DNA of 19,512 nt from the NCBI GenBank assembly GCA_023434855.1, contig JAEYSJ010000324.1, forward strand, positions 1-19,512, written 5' to 3'. This document shows positions 1 through 6,430 of the stretch, one piece after another. Source of the stretch: Bacillota bacterium. Its GTDB lineage: Bacteria > Bacillota_C > Negativicutes > JAEYSJ01. The notes below the pieces were generated by a model, which worked only from the letters and a program-made list of their open reading frames with translations, was not told the origin of the DNA and did not search any database. Within the stretch, counting starts at the first letter, position 1. Every line of letters starts with the position of its first letter. A program made the position numbers and the translations under genes.

Positions 1-240
1 TTCTATCCCACCATGGGTTTTGTTGCCGGACTGAAGGCTTTTACCGCTACCGTGCTAGGCGGACTGACCAGTGTGCCTGGTGCGGTGTTGGGCGGGCTGA
101 TCCTTGGGGTAGTAGAGAATCTTGGGGCTGCTTATATTTCTTCCGGTTACCGCGATTTGATTGCCTTCGTCATCTTGATTCTGGTTCTCCTAATTAAGCC
201 ATCAGGCTTATTTGGACGCGATTTGCAGGGAAAGGTTTAG
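1..240 (+). CDS. livH: Branched-chain amino acid ABC transporter permease LivH, C-terminal part (5' truncated by window)
   Basis: The reading frame is open from the first base and ends at TAG 238-240, so this is the last 79 residues of a longer gene. The visible part has the glycine-rich stretch [17 protein letters not shown] followed by [17 protein letters not shown] and a last hydrophobic helix ([21 protein letters not shown]), which is the typical end of LivH-type inner-membrane permeases. LivH pairs with LivM to form the membrane channel of the high-affinity branched-chain amino acid importer. livM follows with almost no gap and livG and livF come next, which supports the call. The substrate-binding protein gene is presumably upstream, outside the window. 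Substrate could be another amino acid or amide, since this family is broad. Confidence 0.93.
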   Translation, partial: FYPTMGFVAGLKAFTATVLGGLTSVPGAVLGGLILGVVENLGAAYISSGYRDLIAFVILILVLLIKPSGLFGRDLQGKV

Positions 241-249
241 GTGGCGGCC

Positions 250-1233
250 ATGAAAGAACAGTACAAAAAGTGGATGGCTTTGGCTGTGATAATATTGGCT
301 GCCGTATTGCCGCTGATTATTGCCAATGATTATATATTGCGGGTTTTAATCGTTACCGGCGTGTTTATCGTTCTTACCCTCAGCCTCAACCTGGTTACTG
401 GCTTTACCGGCCAGTTCTGTTTAGGATGGGCTGCTTTCTACGGTATCGGAGCATATACATCGGCGCTGCTGGCCATGAAATTAAATTTTTCCTTTTGGCT
501 GGCTATGCCGCTTGGCGGCTTGTTGGCCGCCCTATTTGGCGTTCTCCTGGGCATTCCCACTATGCGGTTGAAGGATATTTACCTGGCAATCACTACTTTG
601 GGTTTTGGCGAGATTATTCGGTTAATTATGCTCAACTGGACTGATTTGACACGTGGTTCCATGGGTTTACCCGGTATTCCGGCACCTAAATTGTTTAGTT
701 ATGAATTTGACAGCAATATTCCTTACTACTACCTGATCCTTGCGCTAGTTCTGTTAACTGTCTTCGCTGTCAGGCGGCTTATTAATTCGCGCATTGGACG
801 GGCGTTTATCGCCATTCGCGAAGACGACCTGGCGGCTAAGACAATGGGTATTGATATTACCGCCTATAAAATTTTGTCCTTTGCCATTGGCGCATTTTTT
901 GCCGGTATTGCAGGCAGTTTCTACGCTCACTACACCTCCTATATTGATCCTCATACATTTTCTTTTATGGAGTCAATTTCTATCCTGGCGATGGTGGTAC
1001 TTGGGGGCACGGGAAGTATTACCGGGTCCGTCATTGGTGCCGTAGTATTAAGCATTATTCCTGAGTTGCTGCGTGGTCTGTCAGAATACCGGATGGTTAT
1101 TTTTGGACTGATTATGATGGTTGTCATGCTTGTCCGGCCCCAAGGAATTATGGGCAAGGGCCGTGAATCCGGCAAGGGTCCGGGAAGATCCAGAAAGCGG
1201 GGAGGTGGACTTGTTGAGCATGCTCGAAATTAA
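250..1233 (+). CDS. livM: Branched-chain amino acid ABC transporter permease LivM
   Basis: 327 residues, mostly hydrophobic, with the LivM hallmark segment LVTGFTGQFCLGWAAFYGIG near residues 45-65 and the conserved IAIREDDLAAKTMGI cytoplasmic loop near 190-205, which contacts the ATPase subunits. The C-terminus is basic (GKGRESGKGPGRSRKR). It forms the second half of the transmembrane pore with LivH. The open frame could begin at GTG 241, directly after the livH stop, but AGGTGG at 239-244 lies 5 bases before ATG 250, so ATG 250 is preferred. The 3' end overlaps the first codons of livG, as expected for a translationally coupled operon. Confidence 0.95.
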   Translation: MKEQYKKWMALAVIILAAVLPLIIANDYILRVLIVTGVFIVLTLSLNLVTGFTGQFCLGWAAFYGIGAYTSALLAMKLNFSFWLAMPLGGLLAALFGVLLGIPTMRLKDIYLAITTLGFGEIIRLIMLNWTDLTRGSMGLPGIPAPKLFSYEFDSNIPYYYLILALVLLTVFAVRRLINSRIGRAFIAIREDDLAAKTMGIDITAYKILSFAIGAFFAGIAGSFYAHYTSYIDPHTFSFMESISILAMVVLGGTGSITGSVIGAVVLSIIPELLRGLSEYRMVIFGLIMMVVMLVRPQGIMGKGRESGKGPGRSRKRGGGLVEHARN

Positions 1234-1990
1234 TAACCTCACCAAACGCTTCGGCGGTTTAACAGCAATTGACAACCTTAGTTTTACGATAGATGATAAG
1301 CAAATTGTAGGTCTGATTGGCCCTAATGGGGCGGGTAAGACAACAGTATTTAATGTAATTACCGGTATATATCCGGTTACGAAGGGACAAATTGTGCTGG
1401 CTGGCGAGTCGATCACCAATTGCCCGGCTCACTTAGTTACGCAAAAAGGTATTACCAGGACTTTTCAGAACATTCGCCTGTTTAGTCAGATGACAGTACT
1501 TGATAATGTACGCATCGGTCGTCATTGCCGTACGAAAGCCGGCATATTGGGTGCTTTGCTGCGTGATGGCAGAACTAAGGCGGAAGAAAAAGCTATAAAT
1601 GACCGGTCACAGGAATTGCTGCAGTTAGTGGGGCTGTCTGCCAAGGCTAATGAACGGGCGTCCAGCCTGGCTTACGGCGAACAACGGCGATTGGAGATCG
1701 CCCGTGCCTTGGCAACAGACCCTAGAATTCTCATTCTGGACGAGCCGGCAGCCGGCATGAACCCTCAGGAAAGCCGTCAATTAATTGAACTCATTGCTCT
1801 GCTTAATAAAAGCGGACTGGCTATTTTACTGATTGAACATGACATGAAAGTTGTTATGAGCATATCAAATAAAGTAATTGTGTTGGATCATGGTGTTAAA
1901 ATTGCCGAAGGATTGCCGAAAGAAATTCAGACTAATCCACAAGTTATTGAAGCATATCTGGGCAAGGGGGCGGAAGCATGCTTAAAGTAG
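1214..1990 (+). CDS. livG: Branched-chain amino acid ABC transporter ATP-binding protein LivG
   Basis: 258-residue ABC ATPase that powers the importer on the cytoplasmic side. Motifs counted from the chosen start: Walker A GPNGAGKTT (36-44), Q-loop in RTFQNIRLF (82-90), signature SLAYGEQ (151-157), Walker B ILILDE (172-177) and switch histidine in LIEHD (H209). The frame is open further upstream (to 1121), but that part lies inside livM and is not family-like. GGAGGTGG at 1201-1208 fits best to TTG 1214 (5 bases); ATG 1220 is a possible alternative with a longer gap, and homologues start close to MLEINNLTKRFGG. The end overlaps livF by 13 bases. Confidence 0.95.
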   Translation: MSMLEINNLTKRFGGLTAIDNLSFTIDDKQIVGLIGPNGAGKTTVFNVITGIYPVTKGQIVLAGESITNCPAHLVTQKGITRTFQNIRLFSQMTVLDNVRIGRHCRTKAGILGALLRDGRTKAEEKAINDRSQELLQLVGLSAKANERASSLAYGEQRRLEIARALATDPRILILDEPAAGMNPQESRQLIELIALLNKSGLAILLIEHDMKVVMSISNKVIVLDHGVKIAEGLPKEIQTNPQVIEAYLGKGAEACLK

Positions 1991-2685
1991 AAAACCTTCA
2001 TACCTACTATGGCAACATCCATGCCCTCAAAGGTATATCCATAGAAGTTAATGCCGGCGAAATTGTAACGCTTATTGGCAGTAATGGTGCCGGCAAAACC
2101 ACGACGGTGAAAACAATAACCGGACTGTTGCCTTCAGCGGACGGTTTCATCACGTTTAACGGACAGGACCTAACTGAAATGGCTCCTGATAAAATTGTGC
2201 GGACAGGGGTATCGCTGGTTCCTGAGGGCCGTCAAGTGTTTCCCTATATGACGATTCAGGAGAATCTGGAGATGGGTGCCTATACTCGCCGCGATGGAAC
2301 TGCTGCCGTAAAGGAAACCTTCGACTGGGTGTACCAACTGTTCCCGAAGCTGTGGGAAAGGCGTAGTCAGCAGGCTGGAACGCTCTCTGGAGGGGAACAG
2401 CAGATGCTGGCTATCGGCAGGGCGCTGATGGCCAAACCGAAGCTGCTGCTGTTAGACGAGCCTTCTTTGGGGCTTTCCCCATTGTTCGTCGAAAATATTT
2501 TTTCGCTTATATCAGAAATTAATCGCCAGGGTATGCCGATTTTGCTAATTGAACAAAATGCCCGCATGGCTTTGATGATCGCGCATCGCGGCTACATCCT
2601 GGAAACGGGCCGTATCGTGCTTACCGATAAGGCAGAGGTATTGCTGGAGTGCGACGAGGTTAGGAAGTCCTACCTCGGCGAATAA
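1978..2685 (+). CDS. livF: Branched-chain amino acid ABC transporter ATP-binding protein LivF
   Basis: 235-residue second ABC ATPase of the Liv importer; it forms a heterodimer with LivG. Visible motifs: Walker A GSNGAGKTT (34-42), signature LSGGEQQ (136-142), Walker B LLLLDE (156-161), and LLIEQNARMAL, where the usual switch histidine is replaced by glutamine, as is standard for LivF. Length matches the family. ATG 1978 lies inside the end of livG, so translation is probably coupled. No terminator follows directly; the next gene starts 72 bases downstream, so read-through is possible. Confidence 0.95.
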   Translation: MLKVENLHTYYGNIHALKGISIEVNAGEIVTLIGSNGAGKTTTVKTITGLLPSADGFITFNGQDLTEMAPDKIVRTGVSLVPEGRQVFPYMTIQENLEMGAYTRRDGTAAVKETFDWVYQLFPKLWERRSQQAGTLSGGEQQMLAIGRALMAKPKLLLLDEPSLGLSPLFVENIFSLISEINRQGMPILLIEQNARMALMIAHRGYILETGRIVLTDKAEVLLECDEVRKSYLGE

Positions 2686-2757
2686 TGTTGGTAAAGGATT
2701 TTTTAACATATAAAAGTTTATTCAATGAGTAAACGTATCTACGAGAGGAGAGTAATT

Positions 2758-3270
2758 ATGGAAAACAAAAAATGTTGCTCCCGGGAAGCTGAAAAGAATG
2801 TATCCGAACAGGAATTGACAGCGGCCATCCGTGCGGCCATTGAAGACCGTGCTGTTTGGTTCTACCTGCTGCTTAAGGAAATGAAAGCGGCTGGCTGTGA
2901 TTCGGATGCCGTGGCACAAAAAGCCATCTTCCAATATGGTCAGATGAAAGGGAAAAATATTGGTCCCGTTGCTTCCCTAAAAGAATTCTTTGACCGTTTC
3001 GCCAGTAAAAATGTGTTTTTGGCCTTTGCGATGGAGCCAGGCGAAATTAGCGAAGACCACGGTTATTACCGCTTCCATCATTGCGCGCTGGTAGAAGCAT
3101 GGAAAAAACTTGGCTGTACTCAGGACGAGTGTGCTCACCTGTGTAAGCTGGCAAAATGCGGTGACTATGGTATTGTAAGCTGCTTCCCCGGATATGAGTT
3201 AAGTTTTAATGGCGTGATTGCTGAAGGAAAGCCATACTGTGAACTTGTTATTGACAAGAAAAAAGCGTAG
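2758..3270 (+). CDS. Cysteine-rich protein of the L-2-amino-thiazoline-4-carboxylic acid hydrolase-like family
   Basis: 170 residues, soluble, no signal peptide. The C-terminal half carries what I recognise as the ATC-hydrolase family pattern: FHHCALVEAWKKLG (107-119), LCKLAKCGDYGIVSCFPG (128-145) and a terminal AEGKPYCELVI (155-165). Named members hydrolyse the thiazoline ring to give cysteine derivatives, but most members are uncharacterised, so the reaction here is unknown. Ten cysteines in 170 residues is high and suggests metal binding or redox chemistry (inference). ATG 2758 is preferred because GAGAGGAG sits 8 bases upstream; an in-frame ATG at 2725 has no ribosome site. It lies downstream of livF on the same strand and shares the terminator at 3298, so it may be co-transcribed with the importer. 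Confidence 0.72.
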   Translation: MENKKCCSREAEKNVSEQELTAAIRAAIEDRAVWFYLLLKEMKAAGCDSDAVAQKAIFQYGQMKGKNIGPVASLKEFFDRFASKNVFLAFAMEPGEISEDHGYYRFHHCALVEAWKKLGCTQDECAHLCKLAKCGDYGIVSCFPGYELSFNGVIAEGKPYCELVIDKKKA

Positions 3271-3297
3271 GCTGTGATTATTTAAATTATTGAAAAG

Positions 3298-3325
3298 CAG
3301 AGGCTATATTTGCCTCTGTTTTTTT
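3298..3325 (+). terminator. Rho-independent terminator ending the liv operon region
   Basis: Perfect 7-bp stem CAGAGGC (3298-3304) / GCCTCTG (3312-3318), 7-base loop, followed by seven T (3319-3325). It lies 27 bases after the stop of the ATC-hydrolase-like gene. Confidence 0.9.
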
Positions 3326-3342
3326 ATAGAATAAGAAAGTCT

Positions 3343-3369
3343 CTCCGTGTCCTCCGCGGTTGGCCGTAT
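3343..3369. repeat. Dispersed CTCCG-rich repeat, copy 1
   Basis: The 27-base stretch 3343-3369 (beginning CTCCGTGTCCTCCGCGGTT, ending GCCGTAT) matches 19486-19512 at 24 of 27 positions with no gap. Sequences of the form CTCCGTGTCCTCCGTGGTT are seen dispersed in spacers of many bacterial genomes (from memory, not searched). Here it follows a terminator directly. A short GC hairpin, CCGC-GTA-GCGG (3378-3388), lies just downstream, inside flanking arms CCAAG/CTTGG. Confidence 0.6.
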
Positions 3370-3648
3370 CCCCAAGGCCGCGTAGCGGTTTTCTTGGTCA
3401 TATCTTGCTATAAGTTACTACGAAAGCTATATTAATGACGATTGTCCGAATTATTTTTTTGTATTTAACCAATACTAGAATGAATTTCGATTCAAAAGTG
3501 ATAGTTTTTCCGGAATCCATATTTGTATAGGTTATGAATAATAAAAAAAACAAACTGGTACCGCTAAGAACTCAAGGGACAAAATTAGATTAATGATGAC
3601 AGATAGTAAGATTGGATATAGTTAATGATAACGGGGGGCGATAACATC
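3370..3648. other. Spacer between the liv terminator/repeat and spoVAC
   Basis: No gene is visible here. The stretch is AT-rich after about 3420. It holds the small GC hairpin at 3378-3388 and a short inverted repeat TGAAT-TTCG-ATTCA (3481-3494). A spoVAC promoter would be expected to be recognised by the forespore sigma factor SigG; TGAATA at 3535-3540 resembles a SigG -35 element but no convincing -10 lies at the right distance, so I do not call a promoter. Confidence 0.4.
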
Positions 3649-4119
3649 ATGCAGCAAGGTGGACAACAGCAACAACAACAGCAACAGCAGCAACAACAAC
3701 AGTTTCAGAAAAAATTTAACCAAGTTAACCCGAAACCGCCTATTATTAAGAATATTATCTGGGCTTTCATAGTTGGCGGTCTTATCTGTGTTTTTGGGCA
3801 GTTTATCCAAAATTACTTTGTAGGACTTGGTTTCTCGAAGAAAGAGGCTGCAGGTCCCACTGCGGTCATACTTGTTTTCCTGGCATCTTTTTTTACCGGT
3901 CTTGGAGTATATGACGAATTAGGCAAACGAGCCGGGGCTGGGTCCATTGTTCCTATTACGGGATTTGCCAATTCAATTGTTGCTCCGGCGATGGAATTTA
4001 AGCGGGAAGGATATGTTTTCGGTATAGGTGCTAAAATGTTTGTGATTGCAGGACCTGTGTTAGTGTATGGCATGGCAACGGCGTTTGTTATCGGACTGAT
4101 CCACTGGATGGCACGGTAG
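3649..4119 (+). CDS. spoVAC: Stage V sporulation protein AC (SpoVAC) with N-terminal polyglutamine tract
   Basis: 156 residues. The core matches SpoVAC: PKPPIIKNIIWAFIVGGLIC (about 27-46), a GLGVYDELGKRAGAGSIVPI loop, then TGFANSIVAPAMEFKREGYVFGIG, and four hydrophobic segments. SpoVAC is an inner-membrane mechanosensitive channel component that moves dipicolinic acid (DPA) in spore formation and germination. Unusually, residues 6-18 are 13 consecutive glutamines (CAA/CAG mix, 3664-3702), before FQKKFNQVNPKPP. GGGGGG at 3633-3638 supports ATG 3649 over the in-frame ATG 3625, which has no ribosome site. The usual partners spoVAD and spoVAE are not adjacent, so the gene stands alone here; a second spoVA locus may exist elsewhere. 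Confidence 0.92.
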   Translation: MQQGGQQQQQQQQQQQQQFQKKFNQVNPKPPIIKNIIWAFIVGGLICVFGQFIQNYFVGLGFSKKEAAGPTAVILVFLASFFTGLGVYDELGKRAGAGSIVPITGFANSIVAPAMEFKREGYVFGIGAKMFVIAGPVLVYGMATAFVIGLIHWMAR

Positions 4120-4270
4120 GGTGGGTGCCACAAGTGACAAGTCGTGCTCTTTGGTTAAAAGGGGGATTATTCTCGATAGCAATTTGGTTTATTATTGTCC
4201 TCAGAAATTCCCTTTTACTCAATTTAGAAATAGCGAGTTCAATTTTTATTGAGTGGTCAAAAGCTGGGGC

Positions 4271-4299
4271 TATTATTACCAATCCCAACTGTAATAATA
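4271..4299. repeat. Perfect 9-bp inverted repeat before the CBO0543 gene
   Basis: TATTATTAC (4271-4279) and GTAATAATA (4291-4299) are perfect reverse complements with an 11-base loop. It lies between spoVAC and the next gene, 67 bases before its ATG. There is no T-run after it, so it is not a classical terminator; it could be an operator or an mRNA hairpin. Confidence 0.6.
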
Positions 4300-4365
4300 A
4301 GAGATCTGGGAAATTATTCTTTAAGAAAGTCACGTCGCGGACAAAAAGTACTTTAGGAGAATCAC

Positions 4366-4989
4366 ATGGATACTAATTTCTTACTCTACCAAAAAAGGGT
4401 CGAGATGTGGGAACTATTAAAAATCAACTGGATGCAGAACATTACAACCATTACATATTGGGGTATTGTCACTTTTATCATTTTTTACTATGTAGTATGG
4501 TATCGTCTCGCCGATAAACGGCGATTAGTCGACCTCTTACTTTACGGCTCCTTATTTACAGTAGTGAGAAGTCTTATTGACCTGGCCGGAGTCACATCGG
4601 GGCTTTGGGTTTACAAGGTTCGCATTTTAGCGCTTTCACCTAGCGTCTTTCTCCAAGACTGGACAATAATGCCGCTAACTTATATGCTAGTACAGCAATA
4701 TAGCTCTAATTGGCGGCAATTTTTCCTTTGGAATGCAGTTGGGACTGGCTTTATCTCATTTGTGATTATGCCCATATTAACAAATCTCGATATCCTTGTG
4801 TTTATGCATTGGAACTACATCTATACTTTCCTAGTGATGTATATAGCCGCAACCTTAATGCGTGCGGCGTTTCATTTGGTAGTGCAAGTGCAAGAAAAAG
4901 CCCGCAAAAATGAGCCGAGTCCGCTACAGCGCACACTCATGCAACCTTCTTTCAAACCAACAGACGACAAAGAGACACAAGAACCTTAG
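4366..4989 (+). CDS. CBO0543-type integral membrane protein
   Basis: 207 residues with about five hydrophobic helices (about 28-47, 56-78, 98-112, 118-138, 149-170) and a hydrophilic, charged tail (171-207). The pattern WYRLADKRRLVDLLLYG, then SGLWVYKV, then LTYMLVQQYS and MHWNYIYTF fits the CBO0543 family of spore-forming Firmicutes, whose function is unknown. AGGAG at 4355-4359 lies 6 bases before ATG 4366. It follows spoVAC on the same strand and is ended by the terminator at 5021. The neighbourhood suggests a role in sporulation or the spore membrane, but this is inference. Confidence 0.75.
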   Translation: MDTNFLLYQKRVEMWELLKINWMQNITTITYWGIVTFIIFYYVVWYRLADKRRLVDLLLYGSLFTVVRSLIDLAGVTSGLWVYKVRILALSPSVFLQDWTIMPLTYMLVQQYSSNWRQFFLWNAVGTGFISFVIMPILTNLDILVFMHWNYIYTFLVMYIAATLMRAAFHLVVQVQEKARKNEPSPLQRTLMQPSFKPTDDKETQEP

Positions 4990-5020
4990 CGTCCGATAAT
5001 CTTCCATTCTGCAAACTGTC

Positions 5021-5063
5021 AAACCCAGTATTTCCGCACTTTCGCGGCATACTGGGTTTTTCT
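5021..5063 (+). terminator. Rho-independent terminator after the CBO0543 gene
   Basis: Ten-bp stem AAACCCAGTA (5021-5030) / TACTGGGTTT (5050-5059) with an internal CCGC...GCGG stem (5034-5037 / 5043-5046), followed by TTTTCT. Stands 31 bases after the stop codon. Confidence 0.88.
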
Positions 5064-5368
5064 ATGTGCGTTTATATACAGTTTATGCAATAAAATTATG
5101 TTGTTTTTATACAAATTACCTTAGCAATTCTGTATAAAAATTCTTTTAAGCTTTTTCATTAGCGTGTTTTATATAATATTTATTATGGTTGTTATGCCTA
5201 ATACAGAGATATGACAAATAATTGTAGAAAAATTAGGATAAATAATTATAGAAATAACACTTAAATGTCTGCAGGCTGTTATTACTGGAGGTTTTTCAGA
5301 GATTCAGGCAGAAAATAGAATATAATAGTTTAATATCCGTATGTAATCAGGACTGGAAGGAGATGATG
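5064..5368. other. AT-rich spacer upstream of ku
   Basis: No gene is visible. It is strongly AT-rich. It holds the inverted repeat at 5104-5140 and a related half-site TTTATATACAG (about 5071-5081). A perfect TATAAT occurs at 5321-5326, 37 bases before the ku ribosome site at 5357-5362, but no matching -35 is seen, so promoter type is uncertain. In Bacillus, ku and ligD are driven by SigG; no clear SigG pair is visible. Confidence 0.45.
5104..5140. repeat. AT-rich inverted repeat upstream of ku
   Basis: TTTTTATACA (5104-5113) and TGTATAAAAA (5131-5140) are perfect 10-bp reverse complements; inside them AATT (5114-5117) and AATT (5126-5129) can extend the pairing past a single C bulge. Not followed by a pure T-run (TTCTTTT). 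Candidate operator or cruciform. Confidence 0.6.
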
Positions 5369-6226
5369 ATGGTGACTTCAAATAAGCGTGCTATTTGGAA
5401 TGGGGCAATCAGTTTCGGTCTTGTGAACATCCCGGTGGCGCTGTATCCGGCAACAAGCGAATCCGGCCTGGACTTTGAATGGCTTGACAAGCGAACTATG
5501 GATCCTGTGGGCTACAAACGGATTAACAAGAAGACCGGGCAAGAAATCGAGAGCGCGAACATTGTCAAAGGAATCTCCTATGAGAAAGGCGGATATGTGA
5601 TTTTGACCGATGATGAGATCAAGCATGCTCTTGCCAAGAGTACACAGACAATTGAAATTGAGTCCTTTGTATCCGCAGCGGAAATTTCTCTTGAGTATTT
5701 CGAGCGTCCGTACTATCTTGCTCCGATGGGCAGGAGTGATAAAGCTTACTCCTTGCTGCGGGAGGCATTGTTGAAGACGCAGCGTGTAGGGATTGCCAGA
5801 GTAGTAATTCAGACTAAACAGCATTTGGCCGCCCTTATACCGGATGGACCGGCACTTATTCTGATTTTGCTCAGATGGGCAAATCAGATTCGGCCTTGGA
5901 GTGAGTTGAATCTGCCCCCGGAGGGATCTGTGTCGACCGGACTGAACGAGCGCGAACTCTCCATGGCTACGCAACTGGTCGATGCGATGTCGGCGCCGTG
6001 GGAACCTGACAAATTCCAGGATCAGTTCACGGCAAAGGTCATGGCATTGGTTGAGGAAAAGGTTAGGGCAGGTCAAACTGCATCCCTTATCCAACCTGAA
6101 GTCGTGGCTGCAAGCACAACGACGGCGGAGGTTATTGACATTACGGAATTGCTGCGACGCAGCTTGCAACGCGAAAAAGCAAACCCCATTGAAAATCCGC
6201 CGAAAAAGGTGAGAAACCCCCTCTAA
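5369..6226 (+). CDS. ku: Non-homologous end-joining protein Ku
   Basis: 285 residues. The N-terminus RAIWNGAISFGLVNIPVALY (7-26) is the bacterial Ku signature, followed by FEWLDKRTMDPVGYKRINKK and IVKGISYEKGGYVILTDDEI, typical of the Ku core barrel. Ku forms a homodimeric ring that threads onto double-strand DNA ends and recruits LigD. Three ATG codons stand in a row (5363, 5366, 5369); AAGGAG at 5357-5362 gives a 6-base gap only for ATG 5369, which is chosen. The C-terminal tail (about 265-285) is lysine/arginine-rich, as in bacterial Ku where it aids DNA binding and ligase recruitment. ligD follows 200 bases downstream on the same strand. Confidence 0.96.
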   Translation: MVTSNKRAIWNGAISFGLVNIPVALYPATSESGLDFEWLDKRTMDPVGYKRINKKTGQEIESANIVKGISYEKGGYVILTDDEIKHALAKSTQTIEIESFVSAAEISLEYFERPYYLAPMGRSDKAYSLLREALLKTQRVGIARVVIQTKQHLAALIPDGPALILILLRWANQIRPWSELNLPPEGSVSTGLNERELSMATQLVDAMSAPWEPDKFQDQFTAKVMALVEEKVRAGQTASLIQPEVVAASTTTAEVIDITELLRRSLQREKANPIENPPKKVRNPL

Positions 6227-6268
6227 GCGTGCTGTGCATGAAAGAGGGAATTAAGAAGCCCTGAAGCG

Positions 6269-6298
6269 TTGACAATAAGGGAAAGATGCCAACATCTT
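6269..6298 (+). promoter_or_regulatory. Possible weak promoter and hairpin in the ku-ligD gap
   Basis: A perfect TTGACA stands at 6269-6274; the best -10 at 18 bases (CATCTT, 6293-6298) is poor and also forms a 6-bp stem with AAGATG (6283-6288, loop CCAA). ligD may therefore have its own start of transcription, or the hairpin may act in the ku-ligD mRNA. Weak evidence. Confidence 0.25.
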
Positions 6299-6405
6299 GA
6301 TTAAGAAAGACATATCATTTTCAAACTGTGAAGTAACTTGATTTTCACCCGGTAAATCAAAGATTAATATTCTTCGAAAGATAATAAATCCTGCTGCTGC
6401 AGAAA

Positions 6406-6430
6406 AAGGAGGTAAAGCATGGTTGTATGA
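6406..6430 (+). promoter_or_regulatory. Strong ribosome site with 3-codon mini-ORF overlapping the ligD start
   Basis: AAGGAGGT (6406-6413) stands 5 bases before ATG 6419, which reads ATG GTT GTA TGA; the TGA (6428-6430) overlaps ATG 6427 of ligD in the form ATGA. The Shine-Dalgarno site is at ideal distance for the mini-ORF and 13 bases from the ligD ATG. Ribosomes may start at 6419, stop at once and restart on ligD. Confidence 0.6.

Noticed and set aside
1121..1213. Longer livG starting at ATG 1121
   Set aside because: The added 31 residues lie in livM coding sequence and are absent from the family; the ribosome site at 1201 marks the true start.
3421..3648. SigG-type promoter for spoVAC
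   Set aside because: A -35-like TGAATA exists at 3535 but no -10 element of the right type is at 16-19 bases.
3622..3810. Minus-strand frame with a poly-leucine run
   Set aside because: It is only the reverse complement of the poly-Gln codons of spoVAC (CAG/CAA read as CTG/TTG).
4125..4376. 83-codon frame with hydrophobic part between spoVAC and the CBO0543 gene
   Set aside because: GTG start with a doubtful ribosome site, overlaps the start of the next gene, contains the inverted repeat and ends in low-complexity polar residues; looks like spacer read through.
5378..6169. 263-codon open frame on the minus strand inside ku
   Set aside because: It is antisense to the well-supported ku gene, has no family-like motifs or ribosome site, and long antisense frames are expected opposite codon-biased genes.
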